The notes: a model not told the origin generated them from the sequence alone. Shown: positions 45,930-55,295, counted from the stretch's first letter. The stretch is DNA of 64,000 nt from Marinomonas pollencensis (GCF_003387375.1 NZ_QUNG01000005.1:124001-188000), one strand, 5' to 3'. Made by a program: numbers and translations.

Positions 45930-47633
45930 TTATGCTTGAAGCGCTTTTTGGCGTTTTAGCGCCCAGTAAGCAGCCGTAAAATAAAGAATGGTGCAGACAA
46001 AACCATAGGTATAAAACGTCTCACGATTCTCTAGGTAGTGCGCCATATTGTCACTCGCGAACATGGTGATAGAGGCCAAAGCCAGTGTCACAATCAAGCT
46101 AATCCACGCGATGCTTTTCAGCGCTTTAGAAAGCAAAGAGGTGTCTTCAACAGCAGGCATTGCAACACGCGCTTGCTCTTCGTGATACGCCTCGACCAGT
46201 TTGTCATGGGACGCCATTTCTGCCATTTCTTCCGGGTACTCTTTATTCGCACCATAGCGTTGGGCCAGCAGAGTGTAAGCAATGATGGTCACGATCCACG
46301 TTGGCAAGAACAAGTAATAGAAAGACATAACATTCAGCGCGTTTAAGCCAAAACCAAATGCCAAACCAATCCCCCATGACGCCACCGCTGGGGTGCTATG
46401 GGTTAATTTTTGGTAGCTTACCCAGTAACGGCTAAAGCCGATTTTCGGGAACAAAACGTGCTCAGAGAAAACGATTGCACCGACCGGCACCACCAACAAA
46501 CCTGCGTAGGTAAGCAGCGGCAGCATTTTGCTGAACACAAATGGGAAGCAGGCCACAACCATGGTGATCAAGCCAACAGCAAGGGTGGTTTGACGTCTGG
46601 AATAACGGGTAAAGATCGCCTGTGCAGCAAGACCGGCACGATATAAGTTGGCGTTTGCTGTGGTCCAACCTGCGACGATAACAATCACAAAACCAGAAAG
46701 GCCCAACGCTTGAAACGCCACATCGCCTGGGTCTAAAGCAATGATGCTTTTCTTAACCAATACCGCAGTACCCGCACCCATGATGCCGGCAGATACCCAA
46801 GCGATAAAGTGACCAAACAGCATACCTGAGCTGGTTGCTAGGCCGTAAATCGGCTTTTTCGCATAGCGGAACAAGGCCATATCGATCAAACCAAAGTGCG
46901 TAATGGTGTTCGCCGCCCATGCAAAGCCAATCACCTCAAGAAGACCAATACCCGGTTCTCCGTACGCGTTTACACCCGTCCAGATAGACTGATCGCCAAT
47001 GGTAATAAAGTCTTTAAAGCTGTGCAGTGTGGTGGTGCCTAATACCGATTCAGATAACGCAGGCATGATCACCAAGGCGCCAGAGCCAAACATCACGAAT
47101 AACCAAGGCCCACAGATACCAGAAAACTCTGACACCGCTTTAAAGCCGTACATGGCAACAAACACAACCACAGCGCCCACCGCCAATACCACCAGCACAA
47201 ACCAAGAGTTGGTTGGGTACCAGTTCAGCTGGGCTGGAATGTTAAACAAATACCTGACCGCGGTACTCGACACGGTAATCATGGCCGCGGATATGACGGT
47301 AAATATTATGACGTTGGCCCAGTTATAGAGCTTGGTCATCGACTTACCAGCGACTTTTTCTAGGTAGGTATAAAGACTTAAACGGGTTTGAGTAGCGATC
47401 GGTGCTGTGATTAACGTCCAGCTTAAAATAGCGAGAATATTACCGATCAAGAGGCCTAAAAGGATGTCCATGGTTTTTGCACCCAACGCAACAAAGGTCG
47501 CGCCGATAACAAATTCCGTTGCCGCGACGTGCTCGCCGGCGTACAAACCTAAGAAGTGCTTCCAACCATGCTGTTTGTGCTTAGCAATAGGCAGCTGCTC
47601 TTCACTGACACTGTCTAATTTTTCAAAATTCAT
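45930..47633 (-). CDS. NCS1-family (purine/cytosine-permease-like) transporter
   Basis: 567 residues with twelve helices. N-terminal LYAGEHVAATEFVIGATFVALG, VIGFAWAANTITHFGLIDMALFRY, and WTTANANLYRAGLAAQ fit NCS1 nucleobase/hydantoin/vitamin carriers. NCS1 carriers usually move nucleobases, but the gene pairs with a polyol dehydrogenase, so a polyol or a ketose is possible. The long C-terminal ~100 residues (soluble loop with EMAEMASHDKLVEAYHEEQ, then two helices) are unusual. Start is the ATG at 47633 with GAGATAAGAG before it. Confidence 0.85.
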   Translation of the reverse strand: MNFEKLDSVSEEQLPIAKHKQHGWKHFLGLYAGEHVAATEFVIGATFVALGAKTMDILLGLLIGNILAILSWTLITAPIATQTRLSLYTYLEKVAGKSMTKLYNWANVIIFTVISAAMITVSSTAVRYLFNIPAQLNWYPTNSWFVLVVLAVGAVVVFVAMYGFKAVSEFSGICGPWLFVMFGSGALVIMPALSESVLGTTTLHSFKDFITIGDQSIWTGVNAYGEPGIGLLEVIGFAWAANTITHFGLIDMALFRYAKKPIYGLATSSGMLFGHFIAWVSAGIMGAGTAVLVKKSIIALDPGDVAFQALGLSGFVIVIVAGWTTANANLYRAGLAAQAIFTRYSRRQTTLAVGLITMVVACFPFVFSKMLPLLTYAGLLVVPVGAIVFSEHVLFPKIGFSRYWVSYQKLTHSTPAVASWGIGLAFGFGLNALNVMSFYYLFLPTWIVTIIAYTLLAQRYGANKEYPEEMAEMASHDKLVEAYHEEQARVAMPAVEDTSLLSKALKSIAWISLIVTLALASITMFASDNMAHYLENRETFYTYGFVCTILYFTAAYWALKRQKALQA

Positions 47634-48275
47634 CTCTTATCTCATTATTTTTTTAATATGGATTAGCAAAAGATATGAAGTCAGCAGCCGGACTGAACCC
47701 GCTTTCACTTAATATCTTTCATTGATAAATAGTGCTACATCGCCCTCGACCTGATTTGGCACTTACGCGGTGAATGACAAAACAAAGCAGACTTATCTAG
47801 CTATCAGTCAGACAAGCGTTAGAAAAACGTAGGTTGAATTTTTTTGAGGGAAACAAAAACCAAAAATAGCTATTAAATTCAGCAAGTTAAGATAAAAGCC
47901 GATGTTTTAACAACCAAAGAAGAGTATTGCTATCGTCCATTATGCTTACCGAACCGTGAAGCAAGCATCCATCAGAGAAAACCATTTCTAAACCAACCAT
48001 TCTGATGGTAGGGAGTTTAAAAAGTAGTCTGTCGGTAAACAAATACAATAAAGTGAAAATAACGATACTATTTTGACAAAAAATACATTTCTACATAAAA
48101 AATGATACTTTTATGATGTTAATTTTATTTGGAATAATAAATATGTACTTTTATGCACTATTAAATCGCTATTGGTTTTAAAATAGTACGTTTTCCATCA
48201 ATTTTAAGGCGAATAGACGGTTTATTGATCATAAAAATTGAAGAAAAACGAAAGAAAGCAGACAAAGAGGTCCGT
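47634..48275. other. 642-base AT-rich gap upstream of the NCS1 operon
   Basis: Holds the structured motif at 47940-48008, and a very AT-rich stretch (48020-48230) with two near-identical blocks ATACTTTTATG (48105-48115) and GTACTTTTATG (48145-48155). No gene is seen. It probably contains the operon promoter and perhaps a control site for mannitol/polyol response. Confidence 0.4.
47940..48008. promoter_or_regulatory. Two adjacent stem-loops upstream of the NCS1 operon
   Basis: Stem 1: GCTTAC with GCAAGC (47944-47966). Stem 2: CCATCAGA with TCTGATGG (47969-48008). The left part shares TTATGCTTACCGA...GCAAGC...TCCATCA with 21168-21213. Lies ~310-370 bases ahead of the NCS1 start. Confidence 0.4.
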
Positions 48276-49493
48276 CTAGCCTTCCATTAGCCGCTGAACC
48301 TGACGACACAAACCCAGCCCTGCGAACACTCCAATGCCGGCTAAGCCAACCCAAATCACGGTTCGATCCAGTGCTTCTATCGACAACAACCAGCCAATGC
48401 CAACATTGCCACTGAACGCCGCAATGCCTCCAATGCAAGAGTACAAACCATAGTAACTGCCTAACTCAGATTTATCGCAGAAGCGGGGGACAAACGAACC
48501 AAGTAGTGGCAATACCAGCATAGAGCCCAAGCTAAACATCACTCCGTAAGCGATAAAGTTTAACCAAGGCAAACCATCAAACGAGATCAAAAACCATAAA
48601 AAAGAACCGCCCATTAACCCCAGCCCCAAGCCCATCGCTTTAGCACTGCCTATGGTCTGAGAAACCCAGCGGCTAATGGGCATTTGCAATGTAATGCCCA
48701 ATACAGAGGTGGTCATAAAAACCCAAGTAATGACATAAGAACCCAAATCACGGGCTTCCACTTCACTCGGCAAAGACAGGTATAATTGATGAAAGAACAA
48801 GTGAAAGGCGCAGGCAAAAGCAATAAATTGCATAAACGCGCGATTTAACAACATGCTTTGCCACTGTCGCCAGAAGCCTTGCGGCGCGGCAGAGCGCTTG
48901 GCTTGATCCGCCAATACCGGCAGATAACGCCACTGGATCAGAAATAAAACGAAGAACAATAGGGCGGCACTTAACCCCACCCACATAAAGCTTACTGCCA
49001 CCAGCGAAATACCCAACAAAGGCCCGAGAAACATACCCGCCTCACTGGTCCAATTTTGCATTGCAAAAATACGGTCGCGGCGTACTTGGTCCGGCGCTTC
49101 ATAGGCTAAATAAGCATTGCTTGAAGGGGTAAATAAAGCCCCAGCAAAACCGGTAAAGAAAGCGCCCAATAAAAGCAGAGGCAAACTCTGCGCCACACCC
49201 AGTAATACAAAACCCACCACGCGAACCAAGCAGCCCAGCAAGATCAATCGCTTATAACCGAGATAATCCCCCAACGTACCGCCGATTAGAAACAGCCCCT
49301 GCTGGCTCAATACACGCAAACCGATCACAAGTCCCACGTACCAAGGGGTTAATCCCAATACACGCTGTAGATGATCCGCGAGATACGGCAACAGCATGTA
49401 AAAGCCCAAGTTAAAGCTGAAACCATTAATGACCAAGACACGGCTAGCCGCGGACAACTGACGCCAATCGGTCAGAAAGTGGTTTATCTTCAT
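48276..49493 (-). CDS. MFS transporter linked to the iron ABC operon
   Basis: 405 residues with ~12 helices. The family loop motif appears in LIGGTLGDYLGYKRLILLG after helix 2 and a second LQMPISRWVSQTIGSAK after helix 8. It follows the ATPase gene by 34 bases in the same direction as the iron transporter, so it may export or import a siderophore; this is inference from position. A longer frame overlaps the ATPase; the ATG at 49493 (MKINHFLTDW) does not. Confidence 0.83.
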   Translation of the reverse strand: MKINHFLTDWRQLSAASRVLVINGFSFNLGFYMLLPYLADHLQRVLGLTPWYVGLVIGLRVLSQQGLFLIGGTLGDYLGYKRLILLGCLVRVVGFVLLGVAQSLPLLLLGAFFTGFAGALFTPSSNAYLAYEAPDQVRRDRIFAMQNWTSEAGMFLGPLLGISLVAVSFMWVGLSAALLFFVLFLIQWRYLPVLADQAKRSAAPQGFWRQWQSMLLNRAFMQFIAFACAFHLFFHQLYLSLPSEVEARDLGSYVITWVFMTTSVLGITLQMPISRWVSQTIGSAKAMGLGLGLMGGSFLWFLISFDGLPWLNFIAYGVMFSLGSMLVLPLLGSFVPRFCDKSELGSYYGLYSCIGGIAAFSGNVGIGWLLSIEALDRTVIWVGLAGIGVFAGLGLCRQVQRLMEG

Positions 49494-49527
49494 AGCACTG
49501 CGCTTACCGTTATAGTGTTTCTGCCAA

Positions 49528-50313
49528 TCATACCAGTGATGCGTGATGACCACTGCGCTGAGTTCGAACAAAAGGCACACCAGCACTGTCTTGCATCACT
49601 TCTGCCGCCACGCCATAAACGTCGTACACCAATTCTGGGGTGAGAATGTCTTTTGGTGCCCCTTGGGCAACCAGTTTGCCTTCTTTTAGTACCAATAAGT
49701 TATCGGCGTATTGAGCGGCTAGGTTTAAGTCGTGCAGGATCATGATAGACACCCAACCATGCTGCTTAGTATTGCGGTCTAAATGATCCAACAACACTTG
49801 CTGAAAATGAAGATCTAGTGCACTAACAGGTTCGTCTAGCATCAGAATTTTAGGTTGGCGCATTAGGGCTTGCGCAAATAAGATCATTTGGCACTGACCA
49901 CCACTCAAGGTTCTCACATCGCGGTTTGCCAAATGCAGCAAGCCAATTTGATCCAACGCCTCCAGAGCAGCCTCTAATAAACGGTTACCCAGTTTTAATG
50001 ACAGGGCATCGAGCTGGCCAAGCAACACCACTTCCAACACGCTTAAGCCAACATCTAAACGAATGTCTTGTGGCATATAGCCAAAGCGCTGCCGCCATTC
50101 ACCTAAGTGCTTGCGGTTTAATAGCTCGCCATTAAACCGAACCTCTCCTTGTTGTGGCTGTAAATCACCAAACAAGGTTTTTAACAAGGTGCTTTTACCT
50201 GTGCCGTTAGGGCCAATAATCACATGGGTTTGCCCTGCTTTAAGGGAAAAGCTAATGTCATCCGCCAGCACAAGATCATCGAAGGCTAGGTGTAAATTTT
50301 TAACGTCTAACAT
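49528..50313 (-). CDS. Iron-complex ABC transporter ATP-binding protein (FecE/FepC type)
   Basis: 261 residues. Walker A GPNGTGKST, signature LSGGQCQMI, Walker B ILMLDEPVSALD and switch His in ILHDLNLAAQYAD are all present. It powers the FecCD-type permease encoded two bases upstream in the same operon. The ATG at 50313 sits immediately after the permease's stop; a longer version would overlap it. Confidence 0.9.
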   Translation of the reverse strand: MLDVKNLHLAFDDLVLADDISFSLKAGQTHVIIGPNGTGKSTLLKTLFGDLQPQQGEVRFNGELLNRKHLGEWRQRFGYMPQDIRLDVGLSVLEVVLLGQLDALSLKLGNRLLEAALEALDQIGLLHLANRDVRTLSGGQCQMILFAQALMRQPKILMLDEPVSALDLHFQQVLLDHLDRNTKQHGWVSIMILHDLNLAAQYADNLLVLKEGKLVAQGAPKDILTPELVYDVYGVAAEVMQDSAGVPFVRTQRSGHHASLV

Positions 50314-50315
50314 GA

Positions 50316-51371
50316 CTATCGCTTCTTCCCTATGATCAACCAAAAGAAAAACGGCACACCAATAATTGCTGTCACTATGCCGATAGGAAACAAAGAGCCG
50401 GGCACAATCGCTTTAGACAACACAGACGCACTGGACAACAAAAAGGCACCAACTAAAAAGGACAGGGGCAAAAAGTAGCGTTGATCTTCACCCACCAGCA
50501 TGCGGGCGATATTCGGTGCAACGATACCAATAAAACCAATGATACCCACAAAACTGGTCGCTGTTGCCGTCATAATCGCCACAATGATCAAGGTTTTTAG
50601 GCGTAGCCGAGTAACGTTAACCCCTAAACTTTTGGCACGCTCTTCACCGAGACGTAATGCGGTGAGCTTCCAAGCATCTTTCATGAGCACCAAAACACAA
50701 ACTAGGGTAACGCCCGCGGTGATCGCCACATTCGTCCAAGTGGCCTTGGTTAAACTACCAAACAACCAAAATAGAATCTGTTGGCTTAACTCTGGTGACG
50801 ACACAAACTGCACAAGAGACAACAAAGATTGAAACAAAAAGAGCAGGGCGATACCCGCAAGAATCAGTTGGCCAGAGGTAATATGGCGCATCATGGCGAG
50901 GCCAAATAACAAGCTGGCAGATAACATACAGCACACGAAAGCCCCGATCGGGACAGCAATTTGTGAACTCATGCCTAACGAGCCTAAGTAAAGCATCAAG
51001 GCGGCTCCAAAGCCCGCTGCGGCGGCCATACCCAAGGTGTACGGGCTTGCCATTGGATTATTCAGCAAGGTTTGCATTTCGGCACCACCCACGCCCAACG
51101 AACCTCCTACAATGACCGCCATTACAGCAATTGGTAGACGTAAATTGGTAACGATGACCTGTGTGGTGCGCGACACTTCTACCGGCAGCCCAAGCAAATT
51201 GGCAAGCGCATTTGCCACCTCAGTAAGGCCCAACATAGAAGGCCCTGTGGCAATATCAAAAACAAACGATAGCAGGAGGACAAACATTAAACAGGTTATG
51301 ACAAACCAGCGGCGCTTTTCAGAACGACGCTGGGCATTAACCGCATCGGTGACGAGAGTGGAATGAATCAT
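50316..51371 (-). CDS. Iron-complex ABC transporter permease (FecCD family)
   Basis: 351 residues, ten helices. NLRLPIAVMAVIVGGSLGVGGAEMQTLLNNPMASPYTLGM is present and conserved in FecCD/BtuC proteins, as are LGVNVTRLRLKTLI and FVGIIGFIGIVAPNIARMLVGEDQR near the C-terminus. It carries a ferric siderophore or related chelate into the cytosol with the ATPase downstream and a divergent binding protein. Confidence 0.92.
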   Translation of the reverse strand: MIHSTLVTDAVNAQRRSEKRRWFVITCLMFVLLLSFVFDIATGPSMLGLTEVANALANLLGLPVEVSRTTQVIVTNLRLPIAVMAVIVGGSLGVGGAEMQTLLNNPMASPYTLGMAAAAGFGAALMLYLGSLGMSSQIAVPIGAFVCCMLSASLLFGLAMMRHITSGQLILAGIALLFLFQSLLSLVQFVSSPELSQQILFWLFGSLTKATWTNVAITAGVTLVCVLVLMKDAWKLTALRLGEERAKSLGVNVTRLRLKTLIIVAIMTATATSFVGIIGFIGIVAPNIARMLVGEDQRYFLPLSFLVGAFLLSSASVLSKAIVPGSLFPIGIVTAIIGVPFFFWLIIGKKR

Positions 51372-51527
51372 TAATCGATCGCTTTTATGGTGAAGGTGCT
51401 TGGCGAAGCCACTAAAAAGTGTTGTTTAAAATGGATGGCATTCATAACTCAACGCTCACTAGGGCAGCGAATATGCTTTTTTTCATAGCAAAGCCTTTTG
51501 TAAAAATAGTCTAAAAATGTAATAAAA

Positions 51528-51546
51528 ATTAATGATAATTATTTGC
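51528..51546. promoter_or_regulatory. Fur box between iron permease and binding protein
   Basis: 14 of 19 bases match the Fur consensus GATAATGATAATCATTATC, including an uninterrupted TAATGATAAT. It lies between the divergent permease and binding-protein genes, ~100 bases ahead of the latter, where iron-bound Fur would repress both. Confidence 0.6.
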
Positions 51547-51645
51547 ATGTGTATTGTAGATGAACGTAAAATCCATACAAGCTTTTCAGTATTATTTCTT
51601 TCTCTTGTGTCCGTTAAAGGCACGAATTAATCAGGAATTTATCTC

Positions 51646-52728
51646 ATGCTCCAGAAAATTGTTAGCTTGGCTGCCTTGCTCTTTGCGTCATTAAGTTTTG
51701 CGCAAACCACTACGGTCACCGACGTGCTTGATCGTGAAGTCACCTTTAATGCACCCGCTCAGCGGGTCATTGTTGGCTTCTACCCAGAAGATTACATGGC
51801 CATTGGCACAGAGGCGGCATACGACAAGGTAGTCGGCATGTCGAAATACATTTGGCAAGCCCGTTCCGCTAACTGGGAAATGTACACTCAATATCGCCCT
51901 TCGTTAGCAGATATTCCTGGCATTGGCCGAGTTGACACAAAAACCTTTTCGGTTGAGAAAGTCATCAGTTTAAACCCTGATATTATTATGTTGGCCGATT
52001 GGCAATTTAAAGGATTGGGCGCGGATATAAGCCGCTTAGAAGCCGCCGGTATTCCTGTGCTTGTGGTCGATTACAACGCCCAAACTCTGGAGCGTCATGT
52101 TAAAAGCACGCAATTGATTGGCGTGATTACAGGCCAACAAGAGCGCGCCGCAGAGATTGCTGATCAATACACCAAAAACATGACGCTGATTACTGAGCGT
52201 TTGGCCAAAGCAAACCTACCTAAACCAAGAATCTATACGGAATTTGGCGCATCAGGGGTCAATGAAATTGGCTATACGTTTGGCAAAAATATGTGGGGAG
52301 CCATCGCGACCATGGCAGGTGGAGACAATATTTCTGCGCCTTACATCGAATGGTGGGGCAAATTAAACCCGGAGCAGATTCTCGCTTCCGACCCGCAAGT
52401 TATCGTAGTGACAGGTTATGAAACAGGGAACGGCGATGATGCCATGTTGATGGGTCAGGGCGTCGACAAAAATGTCGCTCAAGCACGCCTTGCTGGTTTC
52501 AAGCAGCGCGTTGGCTGGTCTAGCTTGTCTGGGGTACAAAACAATCGAATGTTTGCCGCTTACCACGGCGCCTGCCGAACCATTATGGATGGTGCTATGG
52601 TGCAGTTCTATGCCAAAGCGCTTTACCCAGAACTGTTCAGCGATTTAGACCCAGAAGCCGCTTATAAAGACTTTTACAAAAAATACCTTCCGGTTACACC
52701 AGAAGGGACCTTCATGACTCAGCTGTAA
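51646..52728 (+). CDS. Iron-complex ABC transporter substrate-binding protein (FecB/FepB family)
   Basis: 360 residues. Signal peptide MLQKIVSLAALLFASLSFA, then the PF01497 fold: VTDVLDREVTFNAPAQRVIVG, SLNPDIIMLADW, GIPVLVVDYN and LNPEQILASDPQVIVV. It delivers a ferric chelate to the divergent permease/ATPase. No TonB-dependent receptor or other outer-membrane gene is adjacent. The exact ligand is open. Confidence 0.88.
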   Translation: MLQKIVSLAALLFASLSFAQTTTVTDVLDREVTFNAPAQRVIVGFYPEDYMAIGTEAAYDKVVGMSKYIWQARSANWEMYTQYRPSLADIPGIGRVDTKTFSVEKVISLNPDIIMLADWQFKGLGADISRLEAAGIPVLVVDYNAQTLERHVKSTQLIGVITGQQERAAEIADQYTKNMTLITERLAKANLPKPRIYTEFGASGVNEIGYTFGKNMWGAIATMAGGDNISAPYIEWWGKLNPEQILASDPQVIVVTGYETGNGDDAMLMGQGVDKNVAQARLAGFKQRVGWSSLSGVQNNRMFAAYHGACRTIMDGAMVQFYAKALYPELFSDLDPEAAYKDFYKKYLPVTPEGTFMTQL

Positions 52729-52749
52729 GTCATAGGGCAGTTTTCAGAT

Positions 52750-52793
52750 GAAAAAAAACCGAGTAAGCGCAATCATTTACTCGGTTTTTTTGT
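52750..52793. terminator. Terminator between binding protein and MFS exporter
   Basis: AAAACCGAGTAA faces TTACTCGGTTTT, with an A run on one side and a T run on the other, so it works for both convergent genes. Confidence 0.88.
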
Positions 52794-52821
52794 AACTTAT
52801 AATATACTTTAAGTCATTCTG

Positions 52822-54060
52822 TTATGGCCGACTCATACGGCCTTTGCTGGTGCTTTGTTGGCGCATAAACCAAAAGCCTAAGGCGGCTGCCACAAGGCCA
52901 AATATGCTGCCAATACCAATACCCCAGCGAGCCCCCAATAGGTCTGAAACCGCACCAACAACAGGACCACCAAGCGCGGTACCGCCCATGCCAGTGGCCA
53001 ACAAAACAGCCATCACTCGGCCGCGATAACGACGATCGGTCGACAACTGAATCAAGGTGTTACTGGAGGTCATAAACATTTGCAGACACAACCCTAGCAC
53101 CACCAGCGCAATCGTAAAGCAGATAAAGTTTGGGCTCAGCGCCGCCACCGCGCTACTCACCGCAAAGCCGCTCGCCGCCAAGGTTAAGAACAACATAGTT
53201 GGCTTACTGCGATTCGCTGTCACCATAGCACCCATTACTGAGCCAATCGCCATAATAGAGATCAACATGCCATATTGCGCGGCGTGGCCATCAAAAACAT
53301 GGACCGTCATAGACGAAAGATAGACCGCAAAGTTCATCCCTAAACTGCAGATCAAAAAGGTCATGATCACTTGAACTCGCATTGCCGGGTGACGGGCAAT
53401 GTAACGAAAACCATCTAGGAAATTCGCCGTCGATTTTTTATTTTCCGGCGAGTCGTCCAGCGCTCTTACTGGCATTCGGGCCTTCAATAGGTGCAAAGCA
53501 ATCAGCAGCGGAATAAACGACACCGCATTGATTAAAAATACCCAACCTGCCCCCACCCAAGCCAGCAACAAACCGGCAATGGCAGGGCCCACTAAACGCG
53601 CGGTATTAAAAGATAAGGAGTTCAAAGAAACCGCATTGGTGAGCTCAGACTCTTTCACCACATCCGCAACGAAAGCATGCCGTGCTGGTGCATCAAACGC
53701 CGCGACACAGCCGAGTCCCAATGCACAGGCACATACCTGCCAGAGTGCGACATGATCACTCAACACCAAAAAGCCCAGAATCAAAGCCAAGACGGACATC
53801 AGTAATTGAGTAATAAACAGCAATTTACGGCGGTCGACTCGGTCAACCGTCCAACCCGTAATCGGCAACAAGATGATTTGCGGAGCAAACTGCAAAAACA
53901 CCACCAGCCCAACGGCCGAGGCATTGTGATCAGACAGTTCTGAAATTACTAACCAATCTTGGGCGGTGCGCTGCAACCAAGTCCCTATATTGGAAGGCAC
54001 CGCGCCACTAAACCATAGGCGATAGTTAGGGTTCGCTAATGAACGAAACGTCTTACTCAA
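52822..54060 (-). CDS. MFS transporter, EntS-like (MFS_3)
   Basis: 412 residues with twelve helices. SLANPNYRLWFSGAVPSNIGTWLQRTAQDWLV is the typical EntS-family N-terminus; then GWTVDRVDRRKLLF and AFDAPARHAFVADVVKESELTNAVSLNS, and SDRRYRGRVMAV. Relatives export enterobactin or drugs. It follows the MarR gene by nine bases on the same strand, so it is probably its target and an efflux pump. Confidence 0.87.
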   Translation of the reverse strand: MSKTFRSLANPNYRLWFSGAVPSNIGTWLQRTAQDWLVISELSDHNASAVGLVVFLQFAPQIILLPITGWTVDRVDRRKLLFITQLLMSVLALILGFLVLSDHVALWQVCACALGLGCVAAFDAPARHAFVADVVKESELTNAVSLNSLSFNTARLVGPAIAGLLLAWVGAGWVFLINAVSFIPLLIALHLLKARMPVRALDDSPENKKSTANFLDGFRYIARHPAMRVQVIMTFLICSLGMNFAVYLSSMTVHVFDGHAAQYGMLISIMAIGSVMGAMVTANRSKPTMLFLTLAASGFAVSSAVAALSPNFICFTIALVVLGLCLQMFMTSSNTLIQLSTDRRYRGRVMAVLLATGMGGTALGGPVVGAVSDLLGARWGIGIGSIFGLVAAALGFWFMRQQSTSKGRMSRP

Positions 54061-54069
54061 GCAGTCCTC

Positions 54070-54504
54070 CTAGGCGTCAGCGACTAATTTGTTCAACGCA
54101 GGAAGTGCTTGCTCTAGGGCATGAATTTCTTCTTCCGTAAGGCGCTCCGTCATGCATTGCTGCAGCCACTCTTCTTTTATCAGCAGAGTTGCTTCCACTT
54201 TTTGCACAAAGTCATCGGTTAATGACAGTAATGTTTTGCGACCGTCTTTGGGGTCTGGCTGACCGACTATATAACCCGCGTCTTTCAATGATTGTACGGT
54301 CGCCCCCATCGACTGAGTGCGAACGCCTTCTAACGCCGCCAATTCAGAAATCGTTGACACGGAATGACGGTATAAATAGCGCAAGACATGCTTTTGCGAC
54401 CAGTTTAGATCAGCATCATGGGACTTTTCTTTGAGTTTACGATGTAGAAGCACCAAGGTTTGGTGTAAATCCATGGCTAAAGGGGCGTATTTTTCTTGCG
54501 GCAT
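54070..54504 (-). CDS. MarR-family regulator of the MFS exporter
   Basis: 144 residues. The winged helix reads LNWSQKHVLRYLYRHSVSTISELA, then VRTQSMGATVQSLKDAGYI and the wing PDPKDGRKTLLSLTDDF. It probably represses itself and the MFS gene downstream until an inducer binds. A palindrome is placed 25-50 bases upstream of its start (54529-54554). Confidence 0.88.
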   Translation of the reverse strand: MPQEKYAPLAMDLHQTLVLLHRKLKEKSHDADLNWSQKHVLRYLYRHSVSTISELAALEGVRTQSMGATVQSLKDAGYIVGQPDPKDGRKTLLSLTDDFVQKVEATLLIKEEWLQQCMTERLTEEEIHALEQALPALNKLVADA

Positions 54505-54528
54505 ATAAAGGGCGGCTCCAATAATTAG

Positions 54529-54554
54529 AAAGGTAAACTACCAAGTTTAGCTTT
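54529..54554. promoter_or_regulatory. Palindromic operator upstream of the MarR gene
   Basis: AAAGGTAAACT faces AGTTTAGCTTT, 10 of 11 bases symmetric, around ACCA. MarR dimers bind palindromes of this kind over their own promoter. It stands alone, 25 bases ahead of the start codon. Confidence 0.55.
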
Positions 54555-54606
54555 GCAATTAAAGCACCGAAGGCAAGAAATCAAATTCTTTCCTTATAAC
54601 AGCAAA

Positions 54607-54630
54607 ATAAGGGCAAGTATTGCCCTTATT
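54607..54630. terminator. Hairpin downstream of the GcvR-like gene
   Basis: AATAAGGGCA faces TGCCCTTATT with a very short loop; a T-poor tail makes it moderate. It lies after the minus-strand GcvR-like gene, 54 bases past the stop. Confidence 0.55.
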
Positions 54631-54684
54631 CGTTTGTTGATGAGCGTCTGGGGGCTGTGTGATTTACAGACCCGCTAGGCTTAG

Positions 54685-55197
54685 TTAGTCGTCACCTTCC
54701 AGTTCGACCATTAGGTCACTACCAATGCTTTCGAGCGCACCTTCTAAATCCGATAATGCCAGCCCCACAGGAATACGCAGTACCATCTCGGCTTTGAATA
54801 ACATTTCAGAACTCATTGGCGCCGGTTCGCAGCTTGTTTCTAGTTCTTTCACATTAATCATTAATGAATGGAGAATTTGAGAGACTTCTTTGATGATGCC
54901 AGGCTTGTCGTTGCCTACTACGCTCAGGTGGACGTTCTTACCTTGTTGAGGGGAGCTATTCGCGGTTTCCACCATGACATTCAAGCCAAATTGCTCAAAC
55001 GCTTGCAGTGTGCTGACCAGTTCAGCCTCATGTTCAGCAGGCACAGACACGGTTAAAATACCGGCAAATTTGTCTGCTAAGTGTGCCATTCGGCTTTCTT
55101 GCCAGTTTCCATGATGTTCACGCACGGCTTCTGAAAGGCGTTCTACTAAACCTGGTTTGTCTTCACCAATAAAGCTTAATACGAGTTGTGTTGTCAT
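54685..55197 (-). CDS. GcvR-like double ACT-domain protein
   Basis: 170 residues with two ACT domains: QLVLSFIGEDKPGLVERLSEAV (residues 4-25) and HLSVVGNDKPGIIKEVSQIL (residues ~90-110), the pattern of the glycine cleavage repressor GcvR. It would bind amino acids and a GcvA-like regulator, but no gcv genes are near. The role in glycine control is inferred from the family. Confidence 0.82.
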   Translation of the reverse strand: MTTQLVLSFIGEDKPGLVERLSEAVREHHGNWQESRMAHLADKFAGILTVSVPAEHEAELVSTLQAFEQFGLNVMVETANSSPQQGKNVHLSVVGNDKPGIIKEVSQILHSLMINVKELETSCEPAPMSSEMLFKAEMVLRIPVGLALSDLEGALESIGSDLMVELEGDD

Positions 55198-55295
55198 AAC
55201 CTGCTCCCGTTACTTATTTTATGTTGGAATGCGTCAGCTCAATACCTACAGTGTAGACTACTGCCTTTCACCACGAATGCAAAACAGATGAGATA

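Noticed and set aside
48229..48438. Trp/His-rich minus-strand frame overlapping the MFS gene
   Set aside because: It is antiphase to a well-supported transporter and has no features of its own.
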